NCBI GenBank assembly: GCA_003281255.1
Contig: QCCL01000002.1
Span: 95,924-159,923 of the forward strand
DNA length: 64,000 bases
Source: Prochlorococcus sp. AG-347-L02
Lineage (GTDB): Bacteria; Cyanobacteriota; Cyanobacteriia; PCC-6307; Cyanobiaceae
Direction of reading: 5' to 3'
Below are positions 29,153 to 40,507 of the stretch, piece after piece. Made by a program: the position numbers and the translations under genes. The notes under the pieces were generated by a model, which worked only from the letters and a program-made list of their open reading frames with translations, had not been told where the DNA came from and did not search any database. Position 1 is the first letter of the stretch, and the number at the start of each line of letters is the position of its first letter.

Positions 29153-30016
29153 ATGGCAATCCGTAAATTTAAACCTTATACACCTGGCACTAGGCAGAGA
29201 GTAGTTACTGACTTTAGTGAAATAACAAATACAAAACCTGAAAGATCACTAATAGTTTCAAAACATAGAGTTAAAGGTAGGAATAATCGTGGAGTTATTA
29301 CTTGTCGTCATCGTGGTGGTGGTCACAAAAGGCAATATAGATTAGTCGATTTTAGAAGAGATAAAAGAAACATTAACGCTAAAGTTGCAGCTATTCACTA
29401 CGATCCTCATAGAAATGCAAGGTTGGCACTTTTATTTTACGAAGATGGGGAAAAAAGATATATTATCGCTCCAGCAGGAGTAAAAGTCGGACAAAATGTC
29501 ATATCTGGAGAAAGTGTTCCAATTGAAGATGGAAATGCAATGCCACTTTCTGTTATGCCATTAGGATCCAGTGTTCATTGTGTTGAGTTATATGCGGGCA
29601 GGGGTGCTCAGATGGTTAGATCCGCAGGAGCTAGTGCTCAAGTTATGGCAAAAGAGGGAGATTATGTTGCTTTAAAACTCCCATCTACCGAGGTAAGACT
29701 TGTAAGAAAAGAATGCTATGCAACTCTTGGAGAAGTTGGTAATTCAGAAATAAGAAATACTAGCTTAGGTAAGGCAGGAAGAAGAAGATGGCTTGGAAGA
29801 AGGCCCCAAGTAAGAGGTAGTGTAATGAACCCATGTGATCATCCACATGGAGGAGGAGAGGGAAAAGCACCAATTGGTAGAGCAGGTCCAGTTACTCCTT
29901 GGGGTAAACCAGCTCTTGGATTAAAGACACGTAAAAAGAACAAACCAAGTAATAAATTAGTAGTTCGAAGACGTCGTCGCGTTTCTAAGAGAAGTAGAGG
30001 AGGAAGAGACTCTTGA
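29153..30016 (+). CDS. rplB: 50S ribosomal protein L2 (uL2)
   Basis: 287 residues, with the universal [19 protein letters not shown] and C-terminal [19 protein letters not shown] containing the conserved histidine near the peptidyl transferase centre. An AAGGAG ribosome binding site precedes the ATG. The end is basic ([16 protein letters not shown]). Confidence 0.99.
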   Translation: MAIRKFKPYTPGTRQRVVTDFSEITNTKPERSLIVSKHRVKGRNNRGVITCRHRGGGHKRQYRLVDFRRDKRNINAKVAAIHYDPHRNARLALLFYEDGEKRYIIAPAGVKVGQNVISGESVPIEDGNAMPLSVMPLGSSVHCVELYAGRGAQMVRSAGASAQVMAKEGDYVALKLPSTEVRLVRKECYATLGEVGNSEIRNTSLGKAGRRRWLGRRPQVRGSVMNPCDHPHGGGEGKAPIGRAGPVTPWGKPALGLKTRKKNKPSNKLVVRRRRRVSKRSRGGRDS

Positions 30017-30053
30017 TTACTTCATCTATTATTTCAATTTCTATTACATAATC

Positions 30054-30332
30054 ATGGGACGTTCACTAAAAAAAGGACCTTTTATAGCAGATAGCTTGCT
30101 CAAGAAGGTAGAAAAACAAAATAACGATAATGACAAGTCTGTTATCAAAACTTGGTCTAGATCCTCTACGATTTTACCTTTAATGATCGGTCACACAATC
30201 GCTGTACATAATGGCAAGACTCACATTCCAGTATTTATTACTGAACAAATGATTGGTCATAAACTCGGTGAATTTGCTCCTACACGAACTTACCGAGGTC
30301 ACATAAGAGATAAGAAAGGAGCAAAATCATGA
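30054..30332 (+). CDS. rpsS: 30S ribosomal protein S19 (uS19)
   Basis: 92 residues beginning [20 protein letters not shown], with the C-terminal [16 protein letters not shown]. It binds 16S rRNA in the small-subunit head near S13. The stop overlaps rplV by four bases. Confidence 0.98.
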   Translation: MGRSLKKGPFIADSLLKKVEKQNNDNDKSVIKTWSRSSTILPLMIGHTIAVHNGKTHIPVFITEQMIGHKLGEFAPTRTYRGHIRDKKGAKS

Positions 30333-30715
30333 CAAAAACACCTGAAACACAAAAAACAGCCGTTGCACATGGGAATTATGTTCGCGGATCAGCCTCTAAA
30401 GTTAGAAGAGTTTTGGATCAGATAAGGGGTAGGTCTTATAGAGATGCATTGATTATGTTGGAATTTATGCCTTATAGATCTACAGACCCTATTACTAAAG
30501 TTTTAAGATCTGCGGTTGCCAATGCAGAACATAACCTAGGAATGGATCCATCTACCTTAGTGATTTCCTCTGCATGGGCTAATAGTGGTCCTGTAATGAA
30601 AAGGTATAGGCCCAGAGCTCAAGGTCGAGCTTTTTCAATAAAAAAACAGACTTGCCATATAAGTATTTCTGTAGAATCTGCTCCTATTCAAACTAATGCG
30701 GAGGTACAAAACTAA
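30329..30715 (+). CDS. rplV: 50S ribosomal protein L22 (uL22)
   Basis: 128 residues. [18 protein letters not shown] opens the fold, and [21 protein letters not shown] forms the hairpin loop lining the exit tunnel where macrolide resistance changes occur in other bacteria. A short extension follows the usual end. It shares one base with the rpsC start. Confidence 0.97.
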   Translation: MTKTPETQKTAVAHGNYVRGSASKVRRVLDQIRGRSYRDALIMLEFMPYRSTDPITKVLRSAVANAEHNLGMDPSTLVISSAWANSGPVMKRYRPRAQGRAFSIKKQTCHISISVESAPIQTNAEVQN

Positions 30716-31446
30716 TGGGACACAAAATACATCCTTCTGGCCTGAGATTAGGAATTACACAAGAGCATCGCTCTAAGTGGTTTGCTACTTCTAAAACATA
30801 TCCAATTCTTCTCCAAGAAGATTTTAAAATTCGTACTTTCATACAAAAAAAATATGGAGCAGCTGGAATAAGCGATGTTTTAATAGCTAGAAAAGCTGAC
30901 CAACTGGAACTTGAATTAAAAACAGCTAGACCAGGAGTTATAGTTGGAAGACAAGGAAGTGGTATTGAAGAATTAAGATCTGGCATTCAAAAAACAATAG
31001 GTGATAGAACAAGGCAAGTCAGGATAAATGTAGTGGAAGTTGAGCGCGTAGATGCAGATGCTTTTTTACTAGCTGAATATATTGCGCAACAATTAGAAAA
31101 AAGAGTCGCCTTTAGAAGAACAATAAGGATGGCCTTACAAAGGGCTCAAAGGGCTGGAGTCTTAGGTCTTAAAATTCAAGTAGGGGGAAGGTTGAATGGT
31201 GCTGAAATAGCTAGAACTGAATGGACTAGAGAAGGTAGAGTACCATTACATACTTTGAGAGCTGAAATTGATTATGCAACACGTGAAGCTAATACAACTT
31301 ACGGTGTTCTAGGCATTAAAGTTTGGGTTTTTAAAGGTGAAGTTCTCCCTAAAGAAGAACAAACTATCCCTGTGGGTGCGAGCCCTAAGAGGAAAGCTAG
31401 TAGAAGACCTCAGCAATTTGAGGATCGTTCAAATGAGAATTCATAG
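30715..31446 (+). CDS. rpsC: 30S ribosomal protein S3 (uS3)
   Basis: 243 residues with [14 protein letters not shown], the KH domain containing [14 protein letters not shown], and the C-terminal domain with [16 protein letters not shown]. It lies at the mRNA entry channel. A GGAGG site precedes the start. The last 30 residues are a charged extension. Confidence 0.98.
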   Translation: MGHKIHPSGLRLGITQEHRSKWFATSKTYPILLQEDFKIRTFIQKKYGAAGISDVLIARKADQLELELKTARPGVIVGRQGSGIEELRSGIQKTIGDRTRQVRINVVEVERVDADAFLLAEYIAQQLEKRVAFRRTIRMALQRAQRAGVLGLKIQVGGRLNGAEIARTEWTREGRVPLHTLRAEIDYATREANTTYGVLGIKVWVFKGEVLPKEEQTIPVGASPKRKASRRPQQFEDRSNENS

Positions 31447-31457
31447 GAGGTATAAAA

Positions 31458-31940
31458 ATGCTTAGTCCAAAACGTACTAAATTCCGTAAACAACATAGAG
31501 GCAGAATGAGAGGGGTAGCCTCTAAAGGTAATACTATTGCATTCGGTCAATTTGCTCTCCAAGCTCAAGACTGTGGCTGGGTAACTGCACGTCAGATTGA
31601 AGCAAGTAGAAGAGCTATGACAAGATATATCAAACGTGGTGGTCAAATCTGGATAAGAATATTTCCTGATAAGCCTGTAACAATGAGACCTGCCGAAACT
31701 AGAATGGGTTCAGGTAAAGGTAATCCAGAGTTTTGGGTCGCAGTTGTAAAACCTGGAAGAATACTTTTTGAAATGGGTGGTGAGGATATCACTGAGGAAA
31801 TTGCAAAGGAAGCTATGCGTCTCGCTCAATACAAACTCCCTGTAAAAACTAAATTTATCTCCATTGATAAAAATCTAGAAGATTCCTCCCAAGAAAATAC
31901 AAAAAATAGTAAAAAATCTCAAGAGGAGGTTAAATCATGA
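31458..31940 (+). CDS. rplP: 50S ribosomal protein L16 (uL16)
   Basis: 160 residues: [19 protein letters not shown] at the N-terminus and [19 protein letters not shown] in the middle. Typical L16 is about 137 residues, so roughly 20 C-terminal residues (Asn/Ser/Lys/Glu-rich) are an extension. It contacts the A-site tRNA region. It overlaps rpmC by four bases. Confidence 0.97.
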   Translation: MLSPKRTKFRKQHRGRMRGVASKGNTIAFGQFALQAQDCGWVTARQIEASRRAMTRYIKRGGQIWIRIFPDKPVTMRPAETRMGSGKGNPEFWVAVVKPGRILFEMGGEDITEEIAKEAMRLAQYKLPVKTKFISIDKNLEDSSQENTKNSKKSQEEVKS

Positions 31941-32155
31941 AAAACTCAGAGTCTCTTAAAGAATTTAAAAAATTAAATTCTGATCAAATTAGTGAAAAGA
32001 TTGACCAATTAAGGAAAGATCTTTTTGATTTGAGATTCAAGCAAGCTACTAGACAGCTCAATGAAACTCATAAATTTAAAATCATCAAGAAACAAGTTGC
32101 GCAATTACTAACTCTCAGTAAGAGTCAATCTGCTTCTAAAACTACTTCTGATTAA
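31937..32155 (+). CDS. rpmC: 50S ribosomal protein L29 (uL29)
   Basis: 72 residues, two helices, with [17 protein letters not shown] as the family block. It lies near the tunnel exit beside L23. The start overlaps the rplP stop. Confidence 0.95.
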   Translation: MKNSESLKEFKKLNSDQISEKIDQLRKDLFDLRFKQATRQLNETHKFKIIKKQVAQLLTLSKSQSASKTTSD

Positions 32156-32164
32156 TTATTAGTT

Positions 32165-32431
32165 ATGGCACTTAAAGAAAGAATTGGTACTGTTGTCAGC
32201 GACAAAATGGATAAAACAGTTGTTGTTGCTGTTATTAACAGATATCCCCATCCTACTTATAAAAAAATTGTAAGTAGAACTACGAGATACAAGGCCCATG
32301 ACCCCGAAAATATTTGTGTCTTAGGTGATCGAGTTAAAATTAGAGAAACTAGACCACTTAGCGCTCATAAAAGATGGGCAATAGAAGAAATTCTCAATAA
32401 AACAAGTCAGGCTAAGGAGGTTAAAAAATGA
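32165..32431 (+). CDS. rpsQ: 30S ribosomal protein S17 (uS17)
   Basis: 88 residues: [19 protein letters not shown] and [20 protein letters not shown] are characteristic. It is an OB-fold primary 16S rRNA binder. It overlaps rplN by four bases. Confidence 0.97.
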
Positions 32432-32793
32432 TTCAACAAGAAACCTATTTAACAGTTGCTGATAATAGCGGAGCGAAAAGACTCCAATGTATTAGAGTTT
32501 TAGGCTCTAATAGAAGGTATGCACATGTTGGAGATGTAATCGTAGCAACAGTAAAAGATGCTCTACCTAATATGGGAGTTAAGAAATCTGAAGTTGTTAA
32601 AGCTGTTATCGTCAGAACTAAAGCAACATTAAGAAGAAATACTGGTAATTCAATTAGATTTGATGACAATGCGGCAGTATTGATTAATGAAGATAAGAAT
32701 CCAAAAGGTACTAGAGTCTTTGGTCCTGTAGCTAGAGAACTGCGGGATAAAAATTATACAAAGATTGTTTCTCTTGCTCCGGAGGTGATTTAA
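32428..32793 (+). CDS. rplN: 50S ribosomal protein L14 (uL14)
   Basis: 121 residues, beginning [19 protein letters not shown], with [19 protein letters not shown] near the end. It forms intersubunit bridges. rplX starts on the next base after the stop. Confidence 0.98.
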
Positions 32794-33150
32794 ATGTTGG
32801 ATTCATTAAAACAAAAGAAAAATATCCAGAGAATAAAAATGAGAATCAAAACTGGAGATCTGGTAAAAGTAATTAACGGTAAGGATAAAGGGAAAACTGG
32901 TGAGGTTTTAAAAACTATCCCTCTTGAAAATAGAGTTGTAGTTAAAGGAATTAACCTTAGGACTAAACATGTAAAACCAACTCAGGAAGGAGAAAATGGA
33001 AGAATACTTACAGAAGAAGCATCTTTGCATGCATCAAATGTAATGTTCTTTTCAAAGGATAAAAATCTTACAAGTAAGATTGAATACTTTATTGATAAAG
33101 AGGGGGTTAAGAAAAGAAGATTGAAGAAAACTGGTGAAGTAATTGATTAA
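32794..33150 (+). CDS. rplX: 50S ribosomal protein L24 (uL24)
   Basis: 118 residues with [20 protein letters not shown] (KOW motif) and [14 protein letters not shown]. The first 15 residues ([15 protein letters not shown]) precede the usual bacterial start; an internal ATG at 32839 is the alternative. The abutting start favours the long form. A 74-bp gap follows before rplE. Confidence 0.95.
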   Translation: MLDSLKQKKNIQRIKMRIKTGDLVKVINGKDKGKTGEVLKTIPLENRVVVKGINLRTKHVKPTQEGENGRILTEEASLHASNVMFFSKDKNLTSKIEYFIDKEGVKKRRLKKTGEVID

Positions 33151-33224
33151 TTTTTCATCAGAAACCAGATTTCAACTTTTTCTAATTTATCAATTCTGAC
33201 AAAGACCAGAATTAACAAAAAATT

Positions 33225-33764
33225 ATGACTCTAAAAAATCGCTACAAAGAATCAATTAGACCAAAACTTTTAAAAGATCTTGGTCTTAAAAATATTCACC
33301 AAGTCCCTAAAGTTGTCAAAGTCAACGTTAATAGAGGTCTTGGTGAGGCAGCTTCAAATTCGAAAGCTTTAGAAGCCTCTTTAAATGAAATGGCAACAAT
33401 TACAGGACAAAAGGCCTTAGTAACTAGGGCAAAAAAAGCTATCGCGGGTTTTAAAATTCGTGAGGGCATGCCTATTGGTTGTACTGTAACTTTGAGGGGA
33501 GACAGGATGTATTCCTTTTTGGAGAGATTTATAAATCTAGCTTTACCAAGAATAAGAGACTTTAGAGGAGTTAATCCAAAAAGTTTTGATGGGAGAGGGA
33601 ATTACACTGTTGGAGTGAAAGAGCAATTGATTTTTCCTGAAATATCTTTTGATAAAATAGATTCAATAAGAGGTATGGATATAACTATTGTCACTAGTGC
33701 AAAATCAGATCAAGAAGGTAAGGCTCTTTTGCAGGAGTTAGGAATGCCTTTTAGTAAGAATTAA
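33225..33764 (+). CDS. rplE: 50S ribosomal protein L5 (uL5)
   Basis: 179 residues: [33 protein letters not shown] and [20 protein letters not shown]. It binds 5S rRNA and P-site tRNA. In E. coli rpsN follows; here rpsH is next, nine bases on. Confidence 0.98.
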   Translation: MTLKNRYKESIRPKLLKDLGLKNIHQVPKVVKVNVNRGLGEAASNSKALEASLNEMATITGQKALVTRAKKAIAGFKIREGMPIGCTVTLRGDRMYSFLERFINLALPRIRDFRGVNPKSFDGRGNYTVGVKEQLIFPEISFDKIDSIRGMDITIVTSAKSDQEGKALLQELGMPFSKN

Positions 33765-33773
33765 ATTAAAACT

Positions 33774-34175
33774 ATGTCAAATCACGATCCTATTTCAGAT
33801 ATGCTAACTCGAATTAGAAATGCGAGTCAAAAGAAGCATACAACCACAACAATCCCAGGTTCAAAAATGTCCTTAAGTATCGCCAAAGTGCTTCAAAAAG
33901 AGGGGTTCATTTCTGATATTAATGAGGAAGGTGAAGGTTATAAATCACAAATAATACTCGGTCTCAAATATACTGGAAAAAACAAATTTCCTACTATCCG
34001 ATCTATGCAAAGAGTTAGTAAACCTGGTTTGAGAATATATAAAAATACTAGAGCTTTACCAAAAGTTCTTGGAGGTCTTGGAGTTGCAATTATATCAACT
34101 TCTAAAGGCGTTATGAGTGATCGCGATGCTAGGAAGCAAGGCATTGGTGGCGAAGTCCTCTGCTATGTTTATTAA
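33774..34175 (+). CDS. rpsH: 30S ribosomal protein S8 (uS8)
   Basis: 133 residues: [18 protein letters not shown] at the N-terminus and [20 protein letters not shown] at the C-terminus. It is a core 16S rRNA binder, and an autoregulator of the spc operon in E. coli. Confidence 0.98.
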   Translation: MSNHDPISDMLTRIRNASQKKHTTTTIPGSKMSLSIAKVLQKEGFISDINEEGEGYKSQIILGLKYTGKNKFPTIRSMQRVSKPGLRIYKNTRALPKVLGGLGVAIISTSKGVMSDRDARKQGIGGEVLCYVY

Positions 34176-34187
34176 GGAGAATTAATC

Positions 34188-34727
34188 ATGTCAAGAATCG
34201 GAAAAACACCAGTACTCATTCCAGAGAAAGTTACAGTTGATTTTGATGGATTAATAGTTACAGTCAAAGGCCCAAAGGGTGAGTTAAAACGTCTTATGCC
34301 GGAGGGAGTTAGTTTTGATAAGAAAGATAATACTGTTGTTGTAAGTCCTACTACAACCAAAATATATTCAAGGCAGAGACATGGTTTATGTAGAGCCTTA
34401 ATCGCAAATATGGTTGAAGGGGTTACTCAAGGTTTTTCAAAGAAACTAGAAATTGTTGGCGTTGGATCAAGAGCACAAGTAAAAGGAAAAAATCTAGTTG
34501 TAAGTGCAGGATATAGTCATCCTGTAGAAATGATCCCCCCTGATGGTATAACATACAAAGTTGAGAGTAATACAAACGTTACCGTATCTGGAATTGATAA
34601 AGAAATTGTTGGAAATGAAGCAGCAAAAATCAGATCAATTAGACCTCCAGAGCCATATAAAGGAAAAGGAATTAAATACCATGATGAGAGAATTCTCAGA
34701 AAAGCTGGTAAATCTGGCAAAAAATAA
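34188..34727 (+). CDS. rplF: 50S ribosomal protein L6 (uL6)
   Basis: 179 residues: [15 protein letters not shown] at the N-terminus and [20 protein letters not shown] near the end. It lies near the factor-binding site. AAGGAG precedes the start. Confidence 0.98.
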   Translation: MSRIGKTPVLIPEKVTVDFDGLIVTVKGPKGELKRLMPEGVSFDKKDNTVVVSPTTTKIYSRQRHGLCRALIANMVEGVTQGFSKKLEIVGVGSRAQVKGKNLVVSAGYSHPVEMIPPDGITYKVESNTNVTVSGIDKEIVGNEAAKIRSIRPPEPYKGKGIKYHDERILRKAGKSGKK

Positions 34728-34741
34728 TTCCAATTAAAAAA

Positions 34742-35110
34742 ATGACCAAACTTTCCAGGAAATTACAAACCCAAAAAAGACATAGAAGATTAAGGAGGTT
34801 CTTAATTGGAGATGCAACGCGTCCAAGATTGTCTGTTTTTCGCTCTAACAATCATATTTATGCCCAAGTTATAGATGATAGCGCTCAAACAACTATTTGC
34901 TCAGCTTCAACTGTTGATAAGGAACTAAGAGAAAAATCTGAGAAATTACCTTCTGATTGTAATTCTTCTTCGATTGTTGGAAAATTATTAGCAAAGAGAG
35001 CGATAAAAAAAGGTATTAAGCAAGTAATTTTTGACCGTGGAGGTAATTTATATCACGGTAGAGTAAAGGCACTTGCAGACGCTGCTCGTGAAGCTGGCCT
35101 TGAATTCTAA
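34742..35110 (+). CDS. rplR: 50S ribosomal protein L18 (uL18)
   Basis: 122 residues: [18 protein letters not shown] and [21 protein letters not shown]. It binds 5S rRNA together with L5. Confidence 0.98.
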   Translation: MTKLSRKLQTQKRHRRLRRFLIGDATRPRLSVFRSNNHIYAQVIDDSAQTTICSASTVDKELREKSEKLPSDCNSSSIVGKLLAKRAIKKGIKQVIFDRGGNLYHGRVKALADAAREAGLEF

Positions 35111-35126
35111 CTCTTAATTTTTTACT

Positions 35127-35747
35127 ATGACTGACACTCCAACAAAACAAGAAATTCAATCCAAGAACGATAACGTTCCAGGAGCTACGCCCGTAGAACA
35201 AAAAAAGAATAATCGTAATGATCGAAAAAGAAATAGAAGAGGTGATGCAAAAAATTTAGAGAGAGATTCTGATTGGCAAGAAAGAGTTGTTCAAATTCGA
35301 CGCGTTTCTAAGACTGTTAAAGGTGGAAAAAAAATGAGTTTTAGAGCAATTGTTGTTGTAGGCAATGAGAAAGGTCAAGTTGGAGTTGGAGTTGGTAAAG
35401 CAGGGGATGTCATTGGTGCGGTGAGAAAGGGAGTTTCAGATGGTAAAAAAAATCTTGTTAGGGTTCCCTTAACACCAAATAATTCAATACCGACCTTATC
35501 TAAAGGTCGAGATGGTGCTGCTAATGTACTAATTAGACCAGCTGCCCCAGGTACAGGTGTAATTGCTGGTGGTTCAATAAGAACAGTTTTAGAATTAGCC
35601 GGCATAAAAAATGTCTTAGCAAAAAGATTGGGTAGTAAAACACCTTTGAATAATGCAAGAGCTGCTATGGTAGCTCTCTCTCAATTAAGAACACACAAAT
35701 CTGCCTCAAGGGAGAGAGGCATCTCACTTGAACAGCTCTACTCTTGA
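35127..35747 (+). CDS. rpsE: 30S ribosomal protein S5 (uS5)
   Basis: 206 residues: an Asn/Lys/Arg-rich N-terminal extension (about 1-45), then the double-stranded RNA-binding-like domain with [20 protein letters not shown] and [16 protein letters not shown], and the C-terminal [19 protein letters not shown]5 guards decoding accuracy. rpmD (L30) would follow in E. coli but is absent. Confidence 0.98.
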   Translation: MTDTPTKQEIQSKNDNVPGATPVEQKKNNRNDRKRNRRGDAKNLERDSDWQERVVQIRRVSKTVKGGKKMSFRAIVVVGNEKGQVGVGVGKAGDVIGAVRKGVSDGKKNLVRVPLTPNNSIPTLSKGRDGAANVLIRPAAPGTGVIAGGSIRTVLELAGIKNVLAKRLGSKTPLNNARAAMVALSQLRTHKSASRERGISLEQLYS

Positions 35748-35752
35748 AAATT

Positions 35753-36211
35753 ATGACTTCAACATTAAATACACTTAAATCAAACTCTGGCTCGAGAAAG
35801 AAAAAATTAAGAAAAGGTAGAGGTATTGCAGCCGGCCAGGGTGCATCATGTGGTTTTGGAATGAGAGGACAAAAGTCACGTTCTGGAAGACCCACGCGTC
35901 CAGGTTTTGAAGGTGGCCAAATGCCTCTATATAGAAGAGTTCCAAAATTAAAGCACTTTGAAATAATTAATCAAAAAAACTTTTCCATAATTAATTTAGA
36001 AAAATTAAATGATTTCAAAGATAATGATACAGTTAATCTTGACTCACTAGTTAAAAAGGGATTAATCTTCAAACCAAAATTTCCTTTAAAAATCCTTGGT
36101 AATGGAAAAATAAATGTAAAGTTAAAAGTCCAAGCTCATGCATTTACAAAAGTCGCAAAACAAAAAATTGAGGACGCAGGTGGATCCTGCGAGCTTATAA
36201 ATAATAAATAA
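35753..36211 (+). CDS. rplO: 50S ribosomal protein L15 (uL15)
   Basis: 152 residues from ATG 35753; the frame also opens at TTG 35744 inside rpsE but [20 protein letters not shown] is the family start. The Gly-rich RNA-binding arm is GKGR-type: [20 protein letters not shown] and [17 protein letters not shown]. It precedes secY by 29 bp. Confidence 0.97.
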   Translation: MTSTLNTLKSNSGSRKKKLRKGRGIAAGQGASCGFGMRGQKSRSGRPTRPGFEGGQMPLYRRVPKLKHFEIINQKNFSIINLEKLNDFKDNDTVNLDSLVKKGLIFKPKFPLKILGNGKINVKLKVQAHAFTKVAKQKIEDAGGSCELINNK

Positions 36212-36240
36212 ATTTATTAAAAATTTAGGTAAGCTTCAAA

Positions 36241-37560
36241 ATGTTTGTCAACAAAAGTAGAAATCCTAGCGCTTCTGAAATACTTTCCCAATTATTTTTA
36301 AATAAAGAATTAAGGAGTAGAGTTTTAACTACTTTAGGACTTCTCCTTTTAGTAAGACTTGGTATATATATCCCTATGCCTGGTATTGATAGGGTCGCTT
36401 TTAAAAGTTTTATAGATCAAGGGGGGCAATTAATAGGTTTTTTAGATATTTTTACTGGAGGAGGAATTTCAACCTTAGGAATATTTGCATTAGGCATACT
36501 TCCCTTTATCAACGCATCAATTATTATTCAGCTTCTCACAGCTTCATTGCCTGTGCTTGAAGATTTACAAAAAAATGAAGGAGAAGCGGGTAGAAGAAAA
36601 ATTGCTCAAATAACTAGATATGTTTCTTTAGGATGGGGTTTTTTGCAAAGTATAATTTTTTCCTTAATTCTCAGACAATATGCTATTGAGGGGATAAGTG
36701 AAACTACATTTGTCTTGCAAACCTTCATTGCCTTGGTTACTGGCTCAATGTTAGTGATGTGGTTTAGTGAAATTATTACCGAGAAAGGTATAGGTCAAGG
36801 AGCTTCACTGGTAATTTTTTTGAATATTGTTTCGACTTTACCTAAGGCTTTAAGTTCAACCATTGAAAAAGCTCAAACTGGCGATAGAGGAGATGTATTA
36901 GGTATAGCAGTTTTACTTGGAGTATTTTTACTTACAATTGTTGGGATCATTTTTGTCCAGGAGGGAGCAAGACGCATTCCTATTGTTAGTGCAAAAAGGC
37001 AAATAGGAAATTCAACACTACTTCCTACAAGGCAAAGCTATCTGCCCTTGAAATTAAATGCAGGAGGAGTCATGCCTATCATATTTGCATCTGCTTTAAT
37101 ATTTTTACCTATAACTATTGCAAATGTTTCTGGCAATCCAGTCCTAATTAAGTTAGCAAGTAGTTTAAATCCAGGATCTTCTAATCCATGGCCATATGCT
37201 CTTACATTCTTCTCTTTGATTTTGGGGTTCTCTTATTTTTATGCATCTCTCACTATCAATCCAGTTGATGTAGCTTCAAATTTAAAGAAAGGAGGAGTAG
37301 CGATACCAGGAGTTAGACCTGGAACTAATACAGCAAACTACCTATCAGGTATACAAAATAGGTTGACTTTATTGGGAGGATTATTTCTGGGTTCAGTAGC
37401 TATAATCCCAGCTGCAGTAGAAAGAGCAACAAATGTTCAGACTTTTCAAGGTTTAGGAGCAACTTCATTACTTATTCTTGTTGGTGTTGCTATAGATACT
37501 GCTAAGCAAATTCAAACTTATGTTATTTCACAAAGGTATGAGGGACTAATTAATAACTAA
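36241..37560 (+). CDS. secY: Protein translocase subunit SecY
   Basis: 439 residues with ten hydrophobic segments. Family signatures include [10 protein letters not shown] near the N-terminus and the plug-region [26 protein letters not shown]. It forms the Sec channel in plasma and thylakoid membranes with SecE and SecG. The last base of its stop is the first base of the adk ATG (TAATG), so translation is likely coupled. Confidence 0.99.
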   Translation: MFVNKSRNPSASEILSQLFLNKELRSRVLTTLGLLLLVRLGIYIPMPGIDRVAFKSFIDQGGQLIGFLDIFTGGGISTLGIFALGILPFINASIIIQLLTASLPVLEDLQKNEGEAGRRKIAQITRYVSLGWGFLQSIIFSLILRQYAIEGISETTFVLQTFIALVTGSMLVMWFSEIITEKGIGQGASLVIFLNIVSTLPKALSSTIEKAQTGDRGDVLGIAVLLGVFLLTIVGIIFVQEGARRIPIVSAKRQIGNSTLLPTRQSYLPLKLNAGGVMPIIFASALIFLPITIANVSGNPVLIKLASSLNPGSSNPWPYALTFFSLILGFSYFYASLTINPVDVASNLKKGGVAIPGVRPGTNTANYLSGIQNRLTLLGGLFLGSVAIIPAAVERATNVQTFQGLGATSLLILVGVAIDTAKQIQTYVISQRYEGLINN

Positions 37561-38108
37561 TGAAGAAACATTTACTATTTTTAGGAGCTCCTGGAGCAGG
37601 TAAAGGGACTCAAGCGGAATTGCTTAGTCAAGCTAATTCTTACTTACACCTTTCTACTGGTGAACTATTAAGAAAAGAAATCGAAATGAATACTACCCTT
37701 GGTATTCAGGTAAAGGATATTATGAATCGAGGGGAACTTGTTAGTGATGAACTCGTTTTAGAGATAGTAAGACAAAATTTAGTTAAGGATAATAAAGGTT
37801 GGATTCTAGATGGTTACCCAAGAAATTTATCTCAAGCAAATTCATTAAATGAAGTCTTGAATGAAATAAATCAACCTTTGGAATTAGTTTTTTATTTAGA
37901 TATTCCAGAAGAAGTACTAATTAAGCGTTTGCTTTTAAGAGGTAGAAAAGATGATAAGGAAGAGACAATTAGAAGAAGAGTTGACATTTATAAAAAAACT
38001 ACCGAACCATTAATTCAATATTTTAAAGATCTCTCATTGTTAGAATATATTAATGCTGATAAAGATTTAAAAACCATTTCCTCTGATATCAAACAAAAAA
38101 TGGCTTGA
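37560..38108 (+). CDS. adk: Adenylate kinase
   Basis: 182 residues: P-loop [10 protein letters not shown] near 8-17, STGELLR AMP-binding block, and DGYPRN. It is the short form without the long LID insertion, as is common in cyanobacteria. It interconverts AMP, ATP and ADP. In E. coli, infA and map lie between adk/secY and rpmJ in related operons; neither is here. Confidence 0.97.
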   Translation: MKKHLLFLGAPGAGKGTQAELLSQANSYLHLSTGELLRKEIEMNTTLGIQVKDIMNRGELVSDELVLEIVRQNLVKDNKGWILDGYPRNLSQANSLNEVLNEINQPLELVFYLDIPEEVLIKRLLLRGRKDDKEETIRRRVDIYKKTTEPLIQYFKDLSLLEYINADKDLKTISSDIKQKMA

Positions 38109-38116
38109 TGATGATG

Positions 38117-38122
38117 TAGAAT
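38117..38122 (+). promoter_or_regulatory. Candidate internal -10 element (TAGAAT) before rpmJ
   Basis: TAGAAT lies in the 45-bp gap between adk and rpmJ. It is inside GATGATGTAGAAT (38110-38122), identical to the sequence upstream of rplC (27325-27337). This suggests an internal promoter that starts the alpha-type segment rpmJ-rpsM-rpsK-rpoA-rplQ. No clear -35 is seen. Confidence 0.5.
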
Positions 38123-38153
38123 ATAGTATTAACGTTTTATTTGTTAAACCCCT

Positions 38154-38270
38154 ATGAAGGTCAGATCTTCAGTCAAAAAAATTAGTCCTGACGATCAGAT
38201 CGTGAGGAGAAGAGGTAAAATCTATGTTATTAACAAGAAAAGACCTCGCAATAAACAACGTCAGGGTTAA
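38154..38270 (+). CDS. rpmJ: 50S ribosomal protein L36 (bL36), zinc-free form
   Basis: 38 residues, too short for standard ORF cut-offs: [20 protein letters not shown] followed by GKIYVI and ending NKQRQG. The zinc-ribbon ligands of the classic form (C11, C14, C27, H33) are replaced by S, D, N and N, so it cannot bind zinc in the usual way. It lies between adk and rpsM, as expected. Confidence 0.95.
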   Translation: MKVRSSVKKISPDDQIVRRRGKIYVINKKRPRNKQRQG

Positions 38271-38311
38271 ATTTAAACCCTTAAATTCAAACTTTTACTT
38301 ATTCAAAAAAC

Positions 38312-38677
38312 GTGGCCAGGATTGCAGGAATTGACATACCTCGCGAAAAGCGAGTTGAAATTGCACTTACATACGTCTATGGAATTGGTTTAACGAGATC
38401 AAAGCTAATTCTTGCTAATACGGGTGTAAACCCTGATATTCGTGTCAAAGACCTTTCAGATTCTGATGTTCAAAAGCTCAGAGGTGCTACAGAAGAATTC
38501 ACTTTAGAAGGGGATTTGAGAAGAAAAGAGGGAATGGCTTTAAAACGTCTACAAGATATAGGGTGTGTAAGGGGAAGAAGACATAGAATGAGTCTTCCAG
38601 TAAGAGGTCAAAGAACTAGAACCAATGCGAGAACAAGACGGGGTTCTAGGAAAACAGTTGCTGGAAGAAAAAAATAA
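38312..38677 (+). CDS. rpsM: 30S ribosomal protein S13 (uS13)
   Basis: 121 residues from GTG 38312: [29 protein letters not shown] helix-two-turn-helix, and the [14 protein letters not shown] tail. It contacts P-site tRNA and S19. Confidence 0.98.
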   Translation: MARIAGIDIPREKRVEIALTYVYGIGLTRSKLILANTGVNPDIRVKDLSDSDVQKLRGATEEFTLEGDLRRKEGMALKRLQDIGCVRGRRHRMSLPVRGQRTRTNARTRRGSRKTVAGRKK

Positions 38678-38721
38678 ATAACTAAATCTATTAACCAATT
38701 GAAGTATTAAATTAAAACATC

Positions 38722-39114
38722 ATGGCAGCTACAGTAAAAAAAACAGGTTCAAAGAAATCTAAACGTAATGTACCCAATGGTGTGGTACATATCCAAAGCA
38801 CATTTAATAATACTATCGTCTCAATTACTGACACCTCTGGCCATGTAATTTCTTGGTCTTCTGCAGGTGCAAGTGGATTTAAAGGTGCTCGGAAAGGTAC
38901 GCCATTTGCTGCTCAAACAGCTGCTGAAGCTGCGGCTAGAAGAGCACTTGATCAAGGTATGAGACAAATAGAAGTACTAGTTAGAGGGCCTGGCGCAGGT
39001 AGGGAAACGGCCATAAGAGCTTTACAAGTAGCAGGATTAGAAATAACTCTAATAAGAGATGTAACTCCATTACCTCATAATGGATGTAGAAGACCTAAAC
39101 GGAGACGCGTTTAA
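38722..39114 (+). CDS. rpsK: 30S ribosomal protein S11 (uS11)
   Basis: 130 residues: [32 protein letters not shown] and the C-terminal [16 protein letters not shown]. rpsD, which lies between rpsK and rpoA in E. coli, is absent here. Confidence 0.98.
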   Translation: MAATVKKTGSKKSKRNVPNGVVHIQSTFNNTIVSITDTSGHVISWSSAGASGFKGARKGTPFAAQTAAEAAARRALDQGMRQIEVLVRGPGAGRETAIRALQVAGLEITLIRDVTPLPHNGCRRPKRRRV

Positions 39115-39166
39115 GTCTTAACCATTCTCAACCCCCCAAAAAAAACTCTTAACCTCATTATTTTCC

Positions 39167-40105
39167 GTGTTGCAATACCAGATTGACAGAATCGACCATC
39201 AAATAGCAGATGATCGCTCCCAAACAGGAACTTTTTTAATTGGCCCTCTAGAAAGGGGACAAGCTACAACTTTAGGTAATTCCCTTAGAAGAGTCCTTAT
39301 GGGAGGACTTGAAGGGAGTGCTGTTACTGCAGTAAGAATAGCAGGAATTAATCATGAATACGCCACTATTCCTGGAGTAAGAGAAGACGTTTTAGATATT
39401 CTTCTTAATTGCAAGCAATTATCAATAAATAGTTCTAATCCCGAGCTCGAAATCGGCAGGTTAGTAGCGAGTGGTCCTATGGAGGTGAAGGCGAATGATA
39501 TTCAATTCTCCTCTCAAGTTGAAATTGTTGATGGCGAAAAACCGATCGCGACTATTCAGGAAGGTCATAACTTAGAACTGGAAATCCATGTTGAAAGAGG
39601 TGTTGGATATAGACCCGTAGACCGTAAGAGTGAAGAGACAACTGCTATTGATTTACTTCAAATAGATGCTGTATTTATGCCAGTGAAGAGAGTGAATTTT
39701 ACAATTGATGAAACTGCTGTAGCAGAGGGCGGAACGGGAAGAGAAAGATTAAAAATGGAAGTGGTAACAGACGGTTCAACAAGTCCTGACGATGCTATTG
39801 CTGAAGCTGCAAATCAGTTAATAGAACTTTTTCAACCCCTTGCTACCGTCACAATGGTTGAGGAAATTCCTGAAGAACCAGAACCATCTCCTGAAGCTCA
39901 AATTCCTCTGGAGGAACTAAACTTGTCCGTTAGAGCATATAATTGTTTGAAAAGAGCGCAAGTTAACTCAGTTTCGGATTTAATGGGCTTCAGCTATGAA
40001 GATCTTCTTGAAATTAAGAACTTTGGCTCTAAATCTGCAGATGAGGTTATTGAGGCTCTTGAGCGCATCGGCATTTCTATTCCACAAAGCAGAACATCTG
40101 TTTAA
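39167..40105 (+). CDS. rpoA: RNA polymerase alpha subunit
   Basis: 312 residues from GTG 39167. The N-terminal assembly domain has [18 protein letters not shown] and the C-terminal domain (about 240-305) has [19 protein letters not shown] and [15 protein letters not shown], the region that meets UP elements and activators. A Pro/Glu-rich linker joins them. Confidence 0.99.
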   Translation: MLQYQIDRIDHQIADDRSQTGTFLIGPLERGQATTLGNSLRRVLMGGLEGSAVTAVRIAGINHEYATIPGVREDVLDILLNCKQLSINSSNPELEIGRLVASGPMEVKANDIQFSSQVEIVDGEKPIATIQEGHNLELEIHVERGVGYRPVDRKSEETTAIDLLQIDAVFMPVKRVNFTIDETAVAEGGTGRERLKMEVVTDGSTSPDDAIAEAANQLIELFQPLATVTMVEEIPEEPEPSPEAQIPLEELNLSVRAYNCLKRAQVNSVSDLMGFSYEDLLEIKNFGSKSADEVIEALERIGISIPQSRTSV

Positions 40106-40119
40106 CCATTTTTAAGATT

Positions 40120-40470
40120 ATGAGACACCAACTTAGAATTCCATTATTAAGTAAACCTGCTGACCAGAGGAAAGCACTTCTAAGAGGTTTAACTACTCAA
40201 TTAATTAGGGAAGGTAGAGTAACGACAACAAAAGCTCGTGCAAAAGCTTTAAGAACTGAAGCTGAAAGAATGATTTCACTCGCCAAAGATGGAAGTTTGG
40301 CTTCTAGGAGAAGGGCTATCGGATATATTTATGATAAAAAATTAGTTCATTCATTATTTGAAAAAGCAAAGGAAAGATATGGGGACAGAAACGGTGGTTA
40401 TACACGCATAGTAAGAACTGTATCTAGAAAAGGTGATAACGCTCAGATGGCCATAATCGAGCTTGTTTAA
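40120..40470 (+). CDS. rplQ: 50S ribosomal protein L17 (bL17)
   Basis: 116 residues: [38 protein letters not shown] and [20 protein letters not shown]. It closes the alpha-type segment. Confidence 0.97.
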   Translation: MRHQLRIPLLSKPADQRKALLRGLTTQLIREGRVTTTKARAKALRTEAERMISLAKDGSLASRRRAIGYIYDKKLVHSLFEKAKERYGDRNGGYTRIVRTVSRKGDNAQMAIIELV

Positions 40471-40507
40471 GTTAGATAATAAAGGGGCTTATACTAAAAA
40501 TTAACTT

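Noticed and set aside
35744..35752. TTG start of rplO at 35744
   Set aside because: It overlaps the end of rpsE, and [11 protein letters not shown] from 35753 is the conserved L15 start.
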